Below, piece by piece: positions 1-8,382 of a stretch of 50,727 nucleotides of DNA (the first letter of the stretch is position 1; the number at the start of each line of letters is the position of its first letter). The DNA lies in contig JARFQH010000280.1 of assembly GCA_029287875.1 (NCBI GenBank), positions 1-50,727 on the forward strand, given 5' to 3'. The translations under genes were made by a program, and so were the position numbers. The notes under the pieces were generated by a model that made no database searches, was not told the DNA's origin, and saw only the letters and a program-made list of their open reading frames with translations. The DNA is from Desulfobacteraceae bacterium. GTDB lineage: Bacteria; Desulfobacterota; Desulfobacteria; Desulfobacterales; SG8-13.

Positions 1-919
1 AAGCGCTCTGGTTTCGAAGTGTGCGGGGACGAAAAGCGCTTACCGTGCGATCCTGGCTGAGGAAAATACCCGTCAGTATCAGGAGAGCCGCCAGATACTG
101 AGTCGGTGTGAACTGCTCGCCCAAGATCAGCCAACCCAGAAGAACCGAGAAAACCGGGATCAGGTTCACAAATGCGGACGCCTGGCTGACCGGGATGCGG
201 CTGACGCCGAAATTGTAAAGCCCGTAGGCCCCAAAACTGATAAACGCCCCGAGATATATGATGGCCAACGTGCCTCCGAGATCGAACTGCAACGGCAATC
301 GGGTCGACGGCAGAAACAGAATCGGCAGGTAAAAAATGCTGCCGACGAAGGCCTGAAAAGCGGTCAGAAGTAAGGGACTGTAACGGGCAGTGAGTCTTTT
401 GAGTGTAATGATGTAACCGACGGCACACACCATGGCGACAAACTCGAGAAAATTGCCCAGAGGAGGATTGGGTGCCGACGGTGATGCTGCGCCGCTCAAG
501 CTCAGCCAGACGGCACCGCTGATGGCCAGTGCAAAGCCGAGCAACGTCTTGAGGGCAATGGTTTCTTTCAGAAATACTCGCGCGGCCACGGCAACCATCA
601 GTGGTAATAGGGCTGAGATCATACCGGCTTGGGAGGCGGCGGTGTTCTCTATCGCCTTGGCTTCAAACAGAAAATAGAGACAGGGTTCGCAAAAAGCCAT
701 GAAAAGAATCTGTTTCCAGTCTCCCCGGTGAAAGGTGACGGCCCGCCATCGGTGAATGAAGAATAGAAAACAGACGCTGGCCACCAGCATGCGGCCGAAT
801 ATCACCACCATCGGGTGATAACTGCGAAAAGCGAGTTTCAAGACGATAAACGAACTGGCCCACAGCATCATCGCCGCGACAAGTCCGGCAACTGGAAGCC
901 AGTTTGACCGAGTTTGCAT
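1..919 (-). CDS. EamA/DMT-family transporter (3' end truncated by window edge)
   Basis: Manual translation from ATG at 919: MQTRSNWLPVAGLVAAMMLWASSFIVLKLAFRSYHPMVVIFGRM..., multi-TM EamA-like repeats (e.g. QASAFVNLIPVFSVLLGWLILGE). Open to the left edge, so missing from the ORF track. Confidence 0.85.
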   Translation of the reverse strand, partial: MQTRSNWLPVAGLVAAMMLWASSFIVLKLAFRSYHPMVVIFGRMLVASVCFLFFIHRWRAVTFHRGDWKQILFMAFCEPCLYFLFEAKAIENTAASQAGMISALLPLMVAVAARVFLKETIALKTLLGFALAISGAVWLSLSGAASPSAPNPPLGNFLEFVAMVCAVGYIITLKRLTARYSPLLLTAFQAFVGSIFYLPILFLPSTRLPLQFDLGGTLAIIYLGAFISFGAYGLYNFGVSRIPVSQASAFVNLIPVFSVLLGWLILGEQFTPTQYLAALLILTGIFLSQDRTVSAFRPRTLRNQSA

Positions 920-1256
920 CACGGGGCACCTTCACTGCCGCATTTGAAAATTCTCCGATAGATCCTTGAGGGCAAGGCGAGGCCCCTGTCGATCGAGGGA
1001 GAAAGATTCGTCCTCTACCACGATTCACGGTAAAATAAAACCTCCGTTCGAAGGCGAAAACAAAAACGAAACCGATTGGCCTTTCGTTCTACCGCACGCA
1101 TGTGGTGCTTGACGCCTCCTCATCCGACGGCTAATATGACACCGGTTACACTCTTTATTGTCGTAAAAATAAGCGGCGTTCGCATCGATACGGTCGTGAT
1201 CATTGCGGACGGTCGACTGGAATGGATTTCACATAATCGAAAGGAAGGCCCAATCA

Positions 1257-1748
1257 ATGGCTCAGCAATACTCTTCTTTATCAACCAGAGAATTTTCCGA
1301 ACTGACCGGCATTGCCGTCTCAACCGTCAATCGTCTGTTGCGGGAAGGGAAGATCAAGGGGGTGAAAACCGCCGGAAAGTGGAAAATTGACAAGACTGAA
1401 ATGACGGCCAAGGCGATTCAAGCCATCCTGAAACCGCCAGGTAAGGGGGGGGCGGCACCCGGTAAAATCGACCGGATGGCTGCCAAGAAGGAAAAGGTGA
1501 AGGGGCCGGGGGTTCCCACAGGCGGTATTTCAGCCGCCGCAGGCACAAAAGCAACCTCTGGAACCTCGGCCGACGGCGCCCAGACATATTCCGTGACCGA
1601 ATTTAGTGGTTTAACTTACCTGACCGAATACGGTGTGCTCGAATTCCTGAAAAAAGGACGTTTGCAAGGGATCAGGGATGAAAAAGGACAGTGGCGACTG
1701 GGAGCCGACAATCTCCGGAACCCCGGTATGCGTCACCTACTCCGTTGA
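1257..1748 (+). CDS. Small protein with two helix-turn-helix (excisionase/MerR-like) modules
   Basis: MAQQYSSLSTREFSELTGIAVSTVNRLLREGKIKGVKTAGKWKIDK... and a second related module AQTYSVTEFSGLTYLTEYGVLEFLKKGRLQGIRDEKGQWRLG; start set at ATG 1257 inside the 1203 ORF. Confidence 0.7.
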   Translation: MAQQYSSLSTREFSELTGIAVSTVNRLLREGKIKGVKTAGKWKIDKTEMTAKAIQAILKPPGKGGAAPGKIDRMAAKKEKVKGPGVPTGGISAAAGTKATSGTSADGAQTYSVTEFSGLTYLTEYGVLEFLKKGRLQGIRDEKGQWRLGADNLRNPGMRHLLR

Positions 1749-1763
1749 CATACTCCCGGCCGA

Positions 1764-2966
1764 TCATCTCTTTTGTGCCTTCGAAAAAGGCAGCGCGGCA
1801 TTCAAGTTCTCGACGACCTGCTGCTCCTGGCGGTTGATCTCGTCGATGTGCTCTTGCAGGATCTGAGCCAGGCTCGGGTCGTAGAACCGGTGCAGGCTGT
1901 GGTTGGCCACCGCTTCGAAACCACGTCGAACTTTGTGGGGCGAACCGGCGCCCGGATCGAAAAGACCGACCCCGTGACGGATCGCCCACTCGATCGGGCT
2001 GTAATAGCAGGCATTGAAATGCAGGTGATTTATTTTTCTAGCACACCCCCAGTAACGTCCGTACAATCGATCATTTTTGGTCAACAAGAAAGAAAGGCCC
2101 ACGGGGAGTTCGTTTTCCGGCCCGTCAAAAGCCGCCATCAGCAACAACCGGTGGCGGAAACGATGATGCAGGCCTTCAAAAAAAGCCTTTGTAAGGTATT
2201 TGCAACCCCATGGACCGTACTGATCATTGGTACGACTGTAATAGGTGTACATCAATGGAAATAATTGGCGGGGAATCTCCGCGCCGGTCAACGGCTTGAT
2301 GCAAATTCCGGCGCGTTCCGTGCTCCTGCGCTCACGGCGGATGTTACGGCGCTGGTTGGTGTTGAATATCGCCAGGTAATCCTCGAAAGAGTGAAAGCCT
2401 CTGTTATTCCAAGCATAACTTTGATGCTGCCAGGCGATAAACCCCAGCGACTCCATTTGTGCCTTCCATTCCGGATCGACGAAGAGAAAACTGCAGCCGA
2501 CGATTTTGTTGGTGTAACAAAAGGAATCGATGGCGTTGACCATCAACCGCGTCACCTGAGCGGCATCCGAGCTGGGATCGATCAGGAAACGGTAACCGAC
2601 CACCGGTGAGAAGGGACTCATCCCGACCAGCTTGGGATAGTAGCGAATTCCGAGACGCTGCGCCAAGTGAGCCCAGGCATGATCAAACACGAATTCACCG
2701 TCGCTGTGACCCTTGGCGTACAACGGGGCGGCACCGACGAGGCGATCTCCCGACCAGACCGTCAGATGCAACGGCTGCCAGCCCGTTTCCGCCCGCGCAC
2801 TGCCCGAATCTTCAAGCAGATGCAGCCATTCCCACTCCAGCAGCGGGGTTTTCAACGGCAGCGCGAGCGTATTCCATGCCGACCGATCAATGTCGGACAT
2901 ACGCGATTTCCAGACAATCGAGTAGGTCGGGCCGGGTTCGGCTTTGGTCGCTTTTCGAGACAACAT
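1764..2966 (-). CDS. GNAT-like / FemAB-like peptidogalycan biosynthesis family protein (COG3146-type)
   Basis: 400 aa; MSDIDRSAWNTLALPLKTPLLEWEWLHLLEDSGSARAETGWQPLHLTVW... and HLHFNACYYSPIEWAIRHGVGLFDPGAGSPHKVRRGFE typical of this family. Confidence 0.75.
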   Translation of the reverse strand: MLSRKATKAEPGPTYSIVWKSRMSDIDRSAWNTLALPLKTPLLEWEWLHLLEDSGSARAETGWQPLHLTVWSGDRLVGAAPLYAKGHSDGEFVFDHAWAHLAQRLGIRYYPKLVGMSPFSPVVGYRFLIDPSSDAAQVTRLMVNAIDSFCYTNKIVGCSFLFVDPEWKAQMESLGFIAWQHQSYAWNNRGFHSFEDYLAIFNTNQRRNIRRERRSTERAGICIKPLTGAEIPRQLFPLMYTYYSRTNDQYGPWGCKYLTKAFFEGLHHRFRHRLLLMAAFDGPENELPVGLSFLLTKNDRLYGRYWGCARKINHLHFNACYYSPIEWAIRHGVGLFDPGAGSPHKVRRGFEAVANHSLHRFYDPSLAQILQEHIDEINRQEQQVVENLNAALPFSKAQKR

Positions 2967-3210
2967 GGTTCACCAACGGTCTTGCAGTTCAGTGCCGACT
3001 TTGGCCGCAAGCATCCGGTTTAATCGAAGAGGAAACTGTTAAGTTTAATAGAGACAAGGTAGGTATCTCCGAATTTCTGTCAAGCAAAAGGATGGGACGG
3101 CCAGCTGGAATGGGCAATGGGAGGCGCCGCGGCGAAGTAAGCAAAGAATCGCGCCGTCGCCGATAGCCGCTAAACGGCGTAGGGAAGAGGCTCAGAGAGG
3201 AGCGGCATCC

Positions 3211-3807
3211 TTAAAATCTTTCGATGATCTTTCCCTTGTCGATGAAGGCGGCGATGTCGTCGCGGGCATTCAGCAAAACCGTCATCGCCCGGGCAAGCTC
3301 ATCGAAAACCGGGTCTTCCTCTCCCAGCCACTCCCGCGCCTCTTTCATTATCTGCTCACCGCTTTCAAGGAATCCATTGATGCGGCTCAGCAGAGCCTTG
3401 CGCTTTTGGTGCTTTTCTTTTTCTTTTGTGATGACCGGCATCAGGCGCTGGATCGAATATTCGACCAACGCGTCGCGCGGGGTCTGAAAGTTTACCGAGG
3501 CCAGCTCCAGGCTGTTGAGTGTCCGGCGGCTGAGAACAAATGTTTTTTGAACGCGACTGGGTTCGTCGAACTTCGTTGTCTGGACTTCGCGCGCAATGAC
3601 TTCCAGCGCCTTGATATCGTCCACCAGATGATCGAAAAGGGACTTCTGTTTGATACCCAGGTGAATCGATACGGCACTCATGGTTTCAATGGCCTTGGCC
3701 GTCAGTTTGAAAGTGGCCCGCACCGACTGCCGCCCCCGCAGGTCCCGTGAAGACGGTTGTGGCAACATGTCGTCGCGGAGCTGGTTTTTATGGTTTTCAT
3801 CTTTCAT
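3211..3807 (-). CDS. Hypothetical protein with two ribbon-helix-helix-like modules
   Basis: Start at MKDENHK with upstream GGGGAG. Two RHH-like segments: RATFKLTAKAIETMSAVSIHLGIKQKSLFDHLVDDI and KTFVLSRRTLNSLELASVNFQTPRDALVEYSIQRL. Confidence 0.6.
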   Translation of the reverse strand: MKDENHKNQLRDDMLPQPSSRDLRGRQSVRATFKLTAKAIETMSAVSIHLGIKQKSLFDHLVDDIKALEVIAREVQTTKFDEPSRVQKTFVLSRRTLNSLELASVNFQTPRDALVEYSIQRLMPVITKEKEKHQKRKALLSRINGFLESGEQIMKEAREWLGEEDPVFDELARAMTVLLNARDDIAAFIDKGKIIERF

Positions 3808-3848
3808 TTCCAAATCTCCCCTGGTCCGATGATGACGACAAATGGCCA

Positions 3849-3879
3849 ATTACTTGATTAATTTCAAAGTTTAAGTAAT
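3849..3879. promoter_or_regulatory. Inverted repeat ATTACTT-N17-AAGTAAT upstream of the RHH-like gene (candidate operator)
   Basis: Perfect 7-bp arms, 42 bp upstream of the ATG at 3807. Confidence 0.35.
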
Positions 3880-3964
3880 AGAATATTAATTACAATTATT
3901 TGATTGTCACCATAACAAATGTATTTAGCAGAGTGTCCGGCAAATTGACAGAAAATTCAATCCG

Positions 3965-3993
3965 AAAAGGGCGGCGATGGTCAACCGCCGCCC
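3965..3993 (-). terminator. Intrinsic terminator of dnaK
   Basis: On the minus strand GGGCGGCG-gttgaccat-CGCCGCCC followed by TTTTC, just after the dnaK stop. Confidence 0.7.
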
Positions 3994-3999
3994 CTATCA

Positions 4000-5919
4000 T
4001 CAGTTGACTTCCTCGTATTCGGCTTCCACGACCTCCTCGTCTCGGCTTGAGGCCGATGGATTGGCTCGCGAACGGCTTCCTTCCGGTGCGCGGTCTTGGC
4101 CGGCTCCAGCAGCCGTTGGTTGCTGATAAACCCCCTCTACAAGGCGCTGAGAAGCGTGGCGCAATTCTTCGGTCAGCCGTTTGATGTCACCCGTATCCGC
4201 GCCGTCGATGGCCCGTTTCAGGTTGGCGATAGCCTCTTCGACCCGTGACCGATCTTCCGCACCGGTCTTGCCACCCAACTCCACGAGTGACTTTTCGGTA
4301 GAGTGGATCAAGGCGTCGGCGGTATTGCGGGCCTCCACCCGATCACGCTTGAGCTGGTCTTCTTCAGTGTGCAGTTCGGCCTCTTTGACCAGCCGGTCGA
4401 TGTCTTCACGGCTGAGACCGGAAGAATGGGTGATCTTGATCGACTGCGCCTTGCCGGTGGCCTTGTTGGTGGCCGAAACCTCAACGATGCCGTTGGCGTC
4501 GATGTCGAAGGCGACCTCGATTTGCGGTACACCCCTGGCCGCGGGTGCAATCCCCGTCAACTCGAAGCGACCCAGCGTTTTGTTGTCGATCGCCATTTCA
4601 CGCTCGCCTTGCAGTACATGGATCGAGACCGCCGGTTGATTGTCCTCGGCCGTGGTGAAGATTTCGCTCTTTCGGGCCGGTATCGTGGTGTTCCTCTCGA
4701 TCAACTTGGTCATGACCCCACCCAAAGTTTCGATTCCAAGAGACAAAGGCGTGACATCCAGCAGAAGAACGTCTTTTACGTCACCTTTCAACACGGCGCC
4801 TTGAATGGCGGCCCCCAAAGCGACAACTTCATCCGGATTGACGCCTTTGTCGGGCATTTTACCGAAAATCTTCTGCACGCGCTCCTGCACCGCCGGCATG
4901 CGGGTCATACCGCCCACCAGGACCACCTCGTCGATGTCGGTGGCCGCCAAGCCGGCATCCTTGAGCGCCATGCGGCAGGGACCCTCCAACTTGTCGAGCA
5001 GGTCCGAGACCAGGTTTTCGAGTTTCGTGCGGGTGATCTTCAGGTTCAGGTGTTTGGGACCGTTGGCATCGGCCGTGATGAACGGCAAATTGACGTCGGT
5101 TTCGAATGTGCTCGATAGCTCCATCTTGGCCTTTTCGGCGGCCTCTTTGAGACGTTGCAGAGCCATTTTATCTCTTCTCAGGTCGATACCCTGATCCTTT
5201 TTAAATTCGTCGGCAAGGTAATCGATCAAGTGCAAATCGAAATCCTCACCGCCGAGATGGGTGTCGCCATTGGTCGCCTTGACCTCGAACACACCGTCCC
5301 CTATTTCGAGGATGGAAATGTCGAACGTTCCGCCACCCAGATCGAACACCGCGATTTTTTGGTCCTTTTTCTTGTCCAAACCATAGGCCAGAGAAGCCGC
5401 CGTTGGTTCGTTGATGATTCTCAGGACGTTGAGACCGGCGATTTTACCGGCATCCTTTGTCGCCTGGCGTTGGCTGTCGCTGAAATAGGCCGGAACCGTT
5501 ATGACGGCGTCGGTGACCGGTTCTCCCAAAAATTCCTCGGCCGCCTTTTTCATACCGGCCAAAATAAATGATGAAATCTCAGCCGGGCTGTAAGCTTTAC
5601 CCTTGAGATTGATTTGAACATCACCGTTTGCGGCCTTTTCAATCTTGTACGGCAGATTTTTAATGTCGTTCTGGACTTCCGTTGTATCGTATCGTCTGCC
5701 CATCAACCGCTTGACGCCGAAAACCGTATTTTCTGGATTGGTGATGGCTTGACGCTTGGCGATCTGACCCGCCAAGCGCTCACCGCCGTCGGTAATCGCC
5801 ACTATAGACGGCGTGGTTCGTCCGCCTTCGGGATTTGTTATAACCTTTGCTTCGGTTCCCTCCATTATGGCCACGCAAGAGTTGGTGGTACCGAGATCGA
5901 TTCCTATTATTTTATTCAT
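4000..5919 (-). CDS. dnaK: Molecular chaperone DnaK (Hsp70)
   Basis: [21 protein letters not shown]..., 639 aa, Hsp70 signatures [42 protein letters not shown] upstream of ATG 5919. Confidence 0.98.
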   Translation of the reverse strand: MNKIIGIDLGTTNSCVAIMEGTEAKVITNPEGGRTTPSIVAITDGGERLAGQIAKRQAITNPENTVFGVKRLMGRRYDTTEVQNDIKNLPYKIEKAANGDVQINLKGKAYSPAEISSFILAGMKKAAEEFLGEPVTDAVITVPAYFSDSQRQATKDAGKIAGLNVLRIINEPTAASLAYGLDKKKDQKIAVFDLGGGTFDISILEIGDGVFEVKATNGDTHLGGEDFDLHLIDYLADEFKKDQGIDLRRDKMALQRLKEAAEKAKMELSSTFETDVNLPFITADANGPKHLNLKITRTKLENLVSDLLDKLEGPCRMALKDAGLAATDIDEVVLVGGMTRMPAVQERVQKIFGKMPDKGVNPDEVVALGAAIQGAVLKGDVKDVLLLDVTPLSLGIETLGGVMTKLIERNTTIPARKSEIFTTAEDNQPAVSIHVLQGEREMAIDNKTLGRFELTGIAPAARGVPQIEVAFDIDANGIVEVSATNKATGKAQSIKITHSSGLSREDIDRLVKEAELHTEEDQLKRDRVEARNTADALIHSTEKSLVELGGKTGAEDRSRVEEAIANLKRAIDGADTGDIKRLTEELRHASQRLVEGVYQQPTAAGAGQDRAPEGSRSRANPSASSRDEEVVEAEYEEVN

Positions 5920-5948
5920 TGAATAGTCCTCCTTGTACGGATAGAATC

Positions 5949-6056
5949 CTATAGGCTTTGAGATAAAGGTTTTGGACTGCGTTATCGGTCGTCGGCGTAT
6001 TACAATACAGCCTTCTCCCTCTGGCCTTGCCCAAACCTTTATCTTAAAGCCTATAG
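5949..6056. repeat. 108-bp imperfect palindromic element (MITE/REP-like) in the dnaK leader
   Basis: CTATAGGCTTTGAGATAAAGGTTTTGG / CCAAACCTTTATCTTAAAGCCTATAG arms, centred exactly on GTATT-AC-AATAC (centre about 6002.5). Confidence 0.75.
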
Positions 6057-6108
6057 TAAGTCTTTGGTTGATCAAACAGGTCGAATTCACAAAGATGCTT
6101 TGTTGACA

Positions 6109-6136
6109 AATATAAATTTATTTTTCATTTTGTCAA
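6109..6136 (-). promoter_or_regulatory. Sigma-70-like promoter for dnaK
   Basis: Minus strand TTGACA-N16-TATATT upstream of the palindrome; a TGTCAA copy downstream of the -10 makes the box part of an inverted repeat. Confidence 0.55.
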
Positions 6137-6308
6137 TAAAGAATAACATTATTTTTTTATATTATTTGTATAAGTAATAAAAGGGCCGAATATTTTTCCA
6201 GCCAGGTGGAAACCATTTGAGACAGGCATGAGCTTGTTTTCATGGGCTCCGTGGTTAACATGTTTTTAGAAATGGAATTGATATTCCGATTTCAGGGAAA
6301 GGGGAACA

Positions 6309-8165
6309 ATGCGAACGGTTTTAAAGTCCATCGGTCGGATAATAAACACTTTCTGGAAAGGAGTGACCGTCCTTCGGGGGGTATTCCTGAACCTGCTTTT
6401 TATTGCCCTTGTCGTTCTGGCGGTCGGTTTACTTTTATCGGGCACTGAAGATCTTTTTCCATCAGGGTCCGCACTGGTATTGGCGCCGGCTGGGAAAATC
6501 GTCGAACAATCTACCGAAACGCTGCTGGTCGATCGTTTCTACGGCACAACAACGGGGGCCGAGACGGTTCTCAGAGACCTTATCGATGGTGTCGACGCCG
6601 CCAGGAATGACCCAAAAATCAAAATCCTTGTGCTCGACCTCGAGAAACTGGAGGGGGCTGGAATCAGTCAACTGCAGGAGATCGGTGAGGCTTTGAAGCG
6701 GTTTAAAGCCGAGGGAAAAACCATTGTTGCCTTCGGTGACAGTTACGATCAGCGACAATATTATCTGGCCGCGCATGCCGATCGGCTATACCTGCATCCT
6801 ATGGGACAGGTTTGGTTGAGCGGGTTGGGGATTTACCGCCACTATTTCAAGAGTGCTTTGGACAAACTCCAGGTCGAATTTCATGTTTTCAGAGTTGGTA
6901 TCTACAAATCGGCCCTGGAACCCTTTATGCGAAACGACATGTCCGCGGATGACAGGGAATCCAACCAGGCCTGGCTGACCGTGCTGTGGGAGGCTTACAC
7001 GAGCGATGTGGCCGCCCTGCGCAGGCTGCCGGCTGAGCGAATCGACGACTACATCAACAACCTGGATGTCAACCTTGCCGAAGAAGGTGGTGACGCCGCC
7101 CGGCTGGCATTGAAGTCCGGTCTGGTAGATGAACTGAAAACCCGGGATGAGGTCAGGGATGAACTCATCCGCTTGGTTGGAGAGGATGAAAACGGGGAGA
7201 GCTATAAAAAGGTCGCGTTCGAGACTTACATTTCGAGCATGCTCCCAAAACTTCGGCGCCCTGGCACGGAAAGCAGTCGGGTCGGTCTGATTGTGGCCGA
7301 GGGCATCATTATGGACGGAAAGCAGCCTGCCGGCCGGATCGGCGCTGAATCGACGGCAGAACTGATCCGCCAGGCACGTGAGGACGAGAAAGTCAAAGCC
7401 GTGGTGCTGCGGATAGACAGCGGCGGCGGCAGTGCCGTGGCCTCTGAGATTATTCGACGCGAGCTCGAATTGACGCGCAAGACCGGTAAACCGGTCGTCG
7501 TCTCCATGAGTTCAATCGCCGCATCGGGTGCCTACTGGATTTCGGTGGCAGCCGACGAAATATGGGCCTTACCCACGACCATCACCGGTTCTATCGGAAT
7601 TTTTGCCGCCCTGCCCACATTTGATAAAACGTTGAAGGCTATCGGGATCAGCGCGGACGGTGTCGGAACAACCCGCCTGTCCGGTGCTTTCGATCTCAGC
7701 CGTCCGCTCAATCCGCTCCTCGCCGATGCACTGCAGCTGCAGATTGAAAGGGGGTATCAGCGGTTCATCGAACGGGTGAGCCGGGGGCGCAACATGGCCC
7801 CGGAGGCAGTGGAAAAAATAGCCCAGGGCCGCGTTTGGGCCGCTCAAACCGCAAAGGGCCTGGGTCTGATCGACAAATTCGGAGGACTTGAGCCGGCTGT
7901 CGTAAGTGCAGCGAAACTGGCCAAGCTTGATAAATACGACCTTGTGGTCATTGAACAACCCCTGACGGCCAGGGAGCGCCTGGTCAAAAGGCTGAGCCGG
8001 CTGATCGGCATCCTTATATCCGGCGCCAGGAGTCTCCGGGCGGAAAAGGTCCTTCACACTTTCGGGTTTGCCCTGAATGATCGTGAAATCGAAGCCGTCC
8101 TTCAGATCGGGGATCCCGGCCGCGCGTATGCGCTCTGTCTTGAGTGCTTGGCTCTCGGCGACTGA
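6309..8165 (+). CDS. sppA: Signal peptide peptidase SppA, long (67K) type
   Basis: 618 aa; N-terminal TM, AVVLRIDSGGGSAVASEIIRRELE, VVSMSSIAASGAYWISVAADEIWA, TITGSIGIFAALPTF. Confidence 0.93.
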   Translation: MRTVLKSIGRIINTFWKGVTVLRGVFLNLLFIALVVLAVGLLLSGTEDLFPSGSALVLAPAGKIVEQSTETLLVDRFYGTTTGAETVLRDLIDGVDAARNDPKIKILVLDLEKLEGAGISQLQEIGEALKRFKAEGKTIVAFGDSYDQRQYYLAAHADRLYLHPMGQVWLSGLGIYRHYFKSALDKLQVEFHVFRVGIYKSALEPFMRNDMSADDRESNQAWLTVLWEAYTSDVAALRRLPAERIDDYINNLDVNLAEEGGDAARLALKSGLVDELKTRDEVRDELIRLVGEDENGESYKKVAFETYISSMLPKLRRPGTESSRVGLIVAEGIIMDGKQPAGRIGAESTAELIRQAREDEKVKAVVLRIDSGGGSAVASEIIRRELELTRKTGKPVVVSMSSIAASGAYWISVAADEIWALPTTITGSIGIFAALPTFDKTLKAIGISADGVGTTRLSGAFDLSRPLNPLLADALQLQIERGYQRFIERVSRGRNMAPEAVEKIAQGRVWAAQTAKGLGLIDKFGGLEPAVVSAAKLAKLDKYDLVVIEQPLTARERLVKRLSRLIGILISGARSLRAEKVLHTFGFALNDREIEAVLQIGDPGRAYALCLECLALGD

Positions 8166-8323
8166 CCGTTCACAATACGAAGGAAAAATCCGATGGTGAG
8201 ATTCGATTCGACTCGGAAGTCGATGTCTCAGAGGTTCCGGAGGTTCATGACAAGACCGAGGCTTATTGCATCAACTGCGCCTGGCACGGTCGTTTCGACA
8301 TGCTGAAAAAACCGAAGCCTTAA
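8144..8323 (+). CDS. Putative 59-aa protein with CxxC motif (not in ORF track)
   Basis: GTG start overlapping the sppA end; translation MLGSRRLTVHNTKEKSDGEIRFDSEVDVSEVPEVHDKTEAYCINCAWHGRFDMLKKPKP. Confidence 0.4.
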   Translation: MLGSRRLTVHNTKEKSDGEIRFDSEVDVSEVPEVHDKTEAYCINCAWHGRFDMLKKPKP

Positions 8324-8382
8324 AAACGGCATATCACTGACGCTACGATGTCACCTCACCAAGTTGAAGTACCGGTTGTAAA

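Noticed and set aside
4303-5118. 271-aa plus-strand ORF
   Set aside because: Antisense to dnaK.
6000-6090. N-terminal extension of DnaK in the ORF track ([27 protein letters not shown]...)
   Set aside because: Translates the palindrome and leader; the true start is [12 protein letters not shown] at 5919 with AGGAGG.
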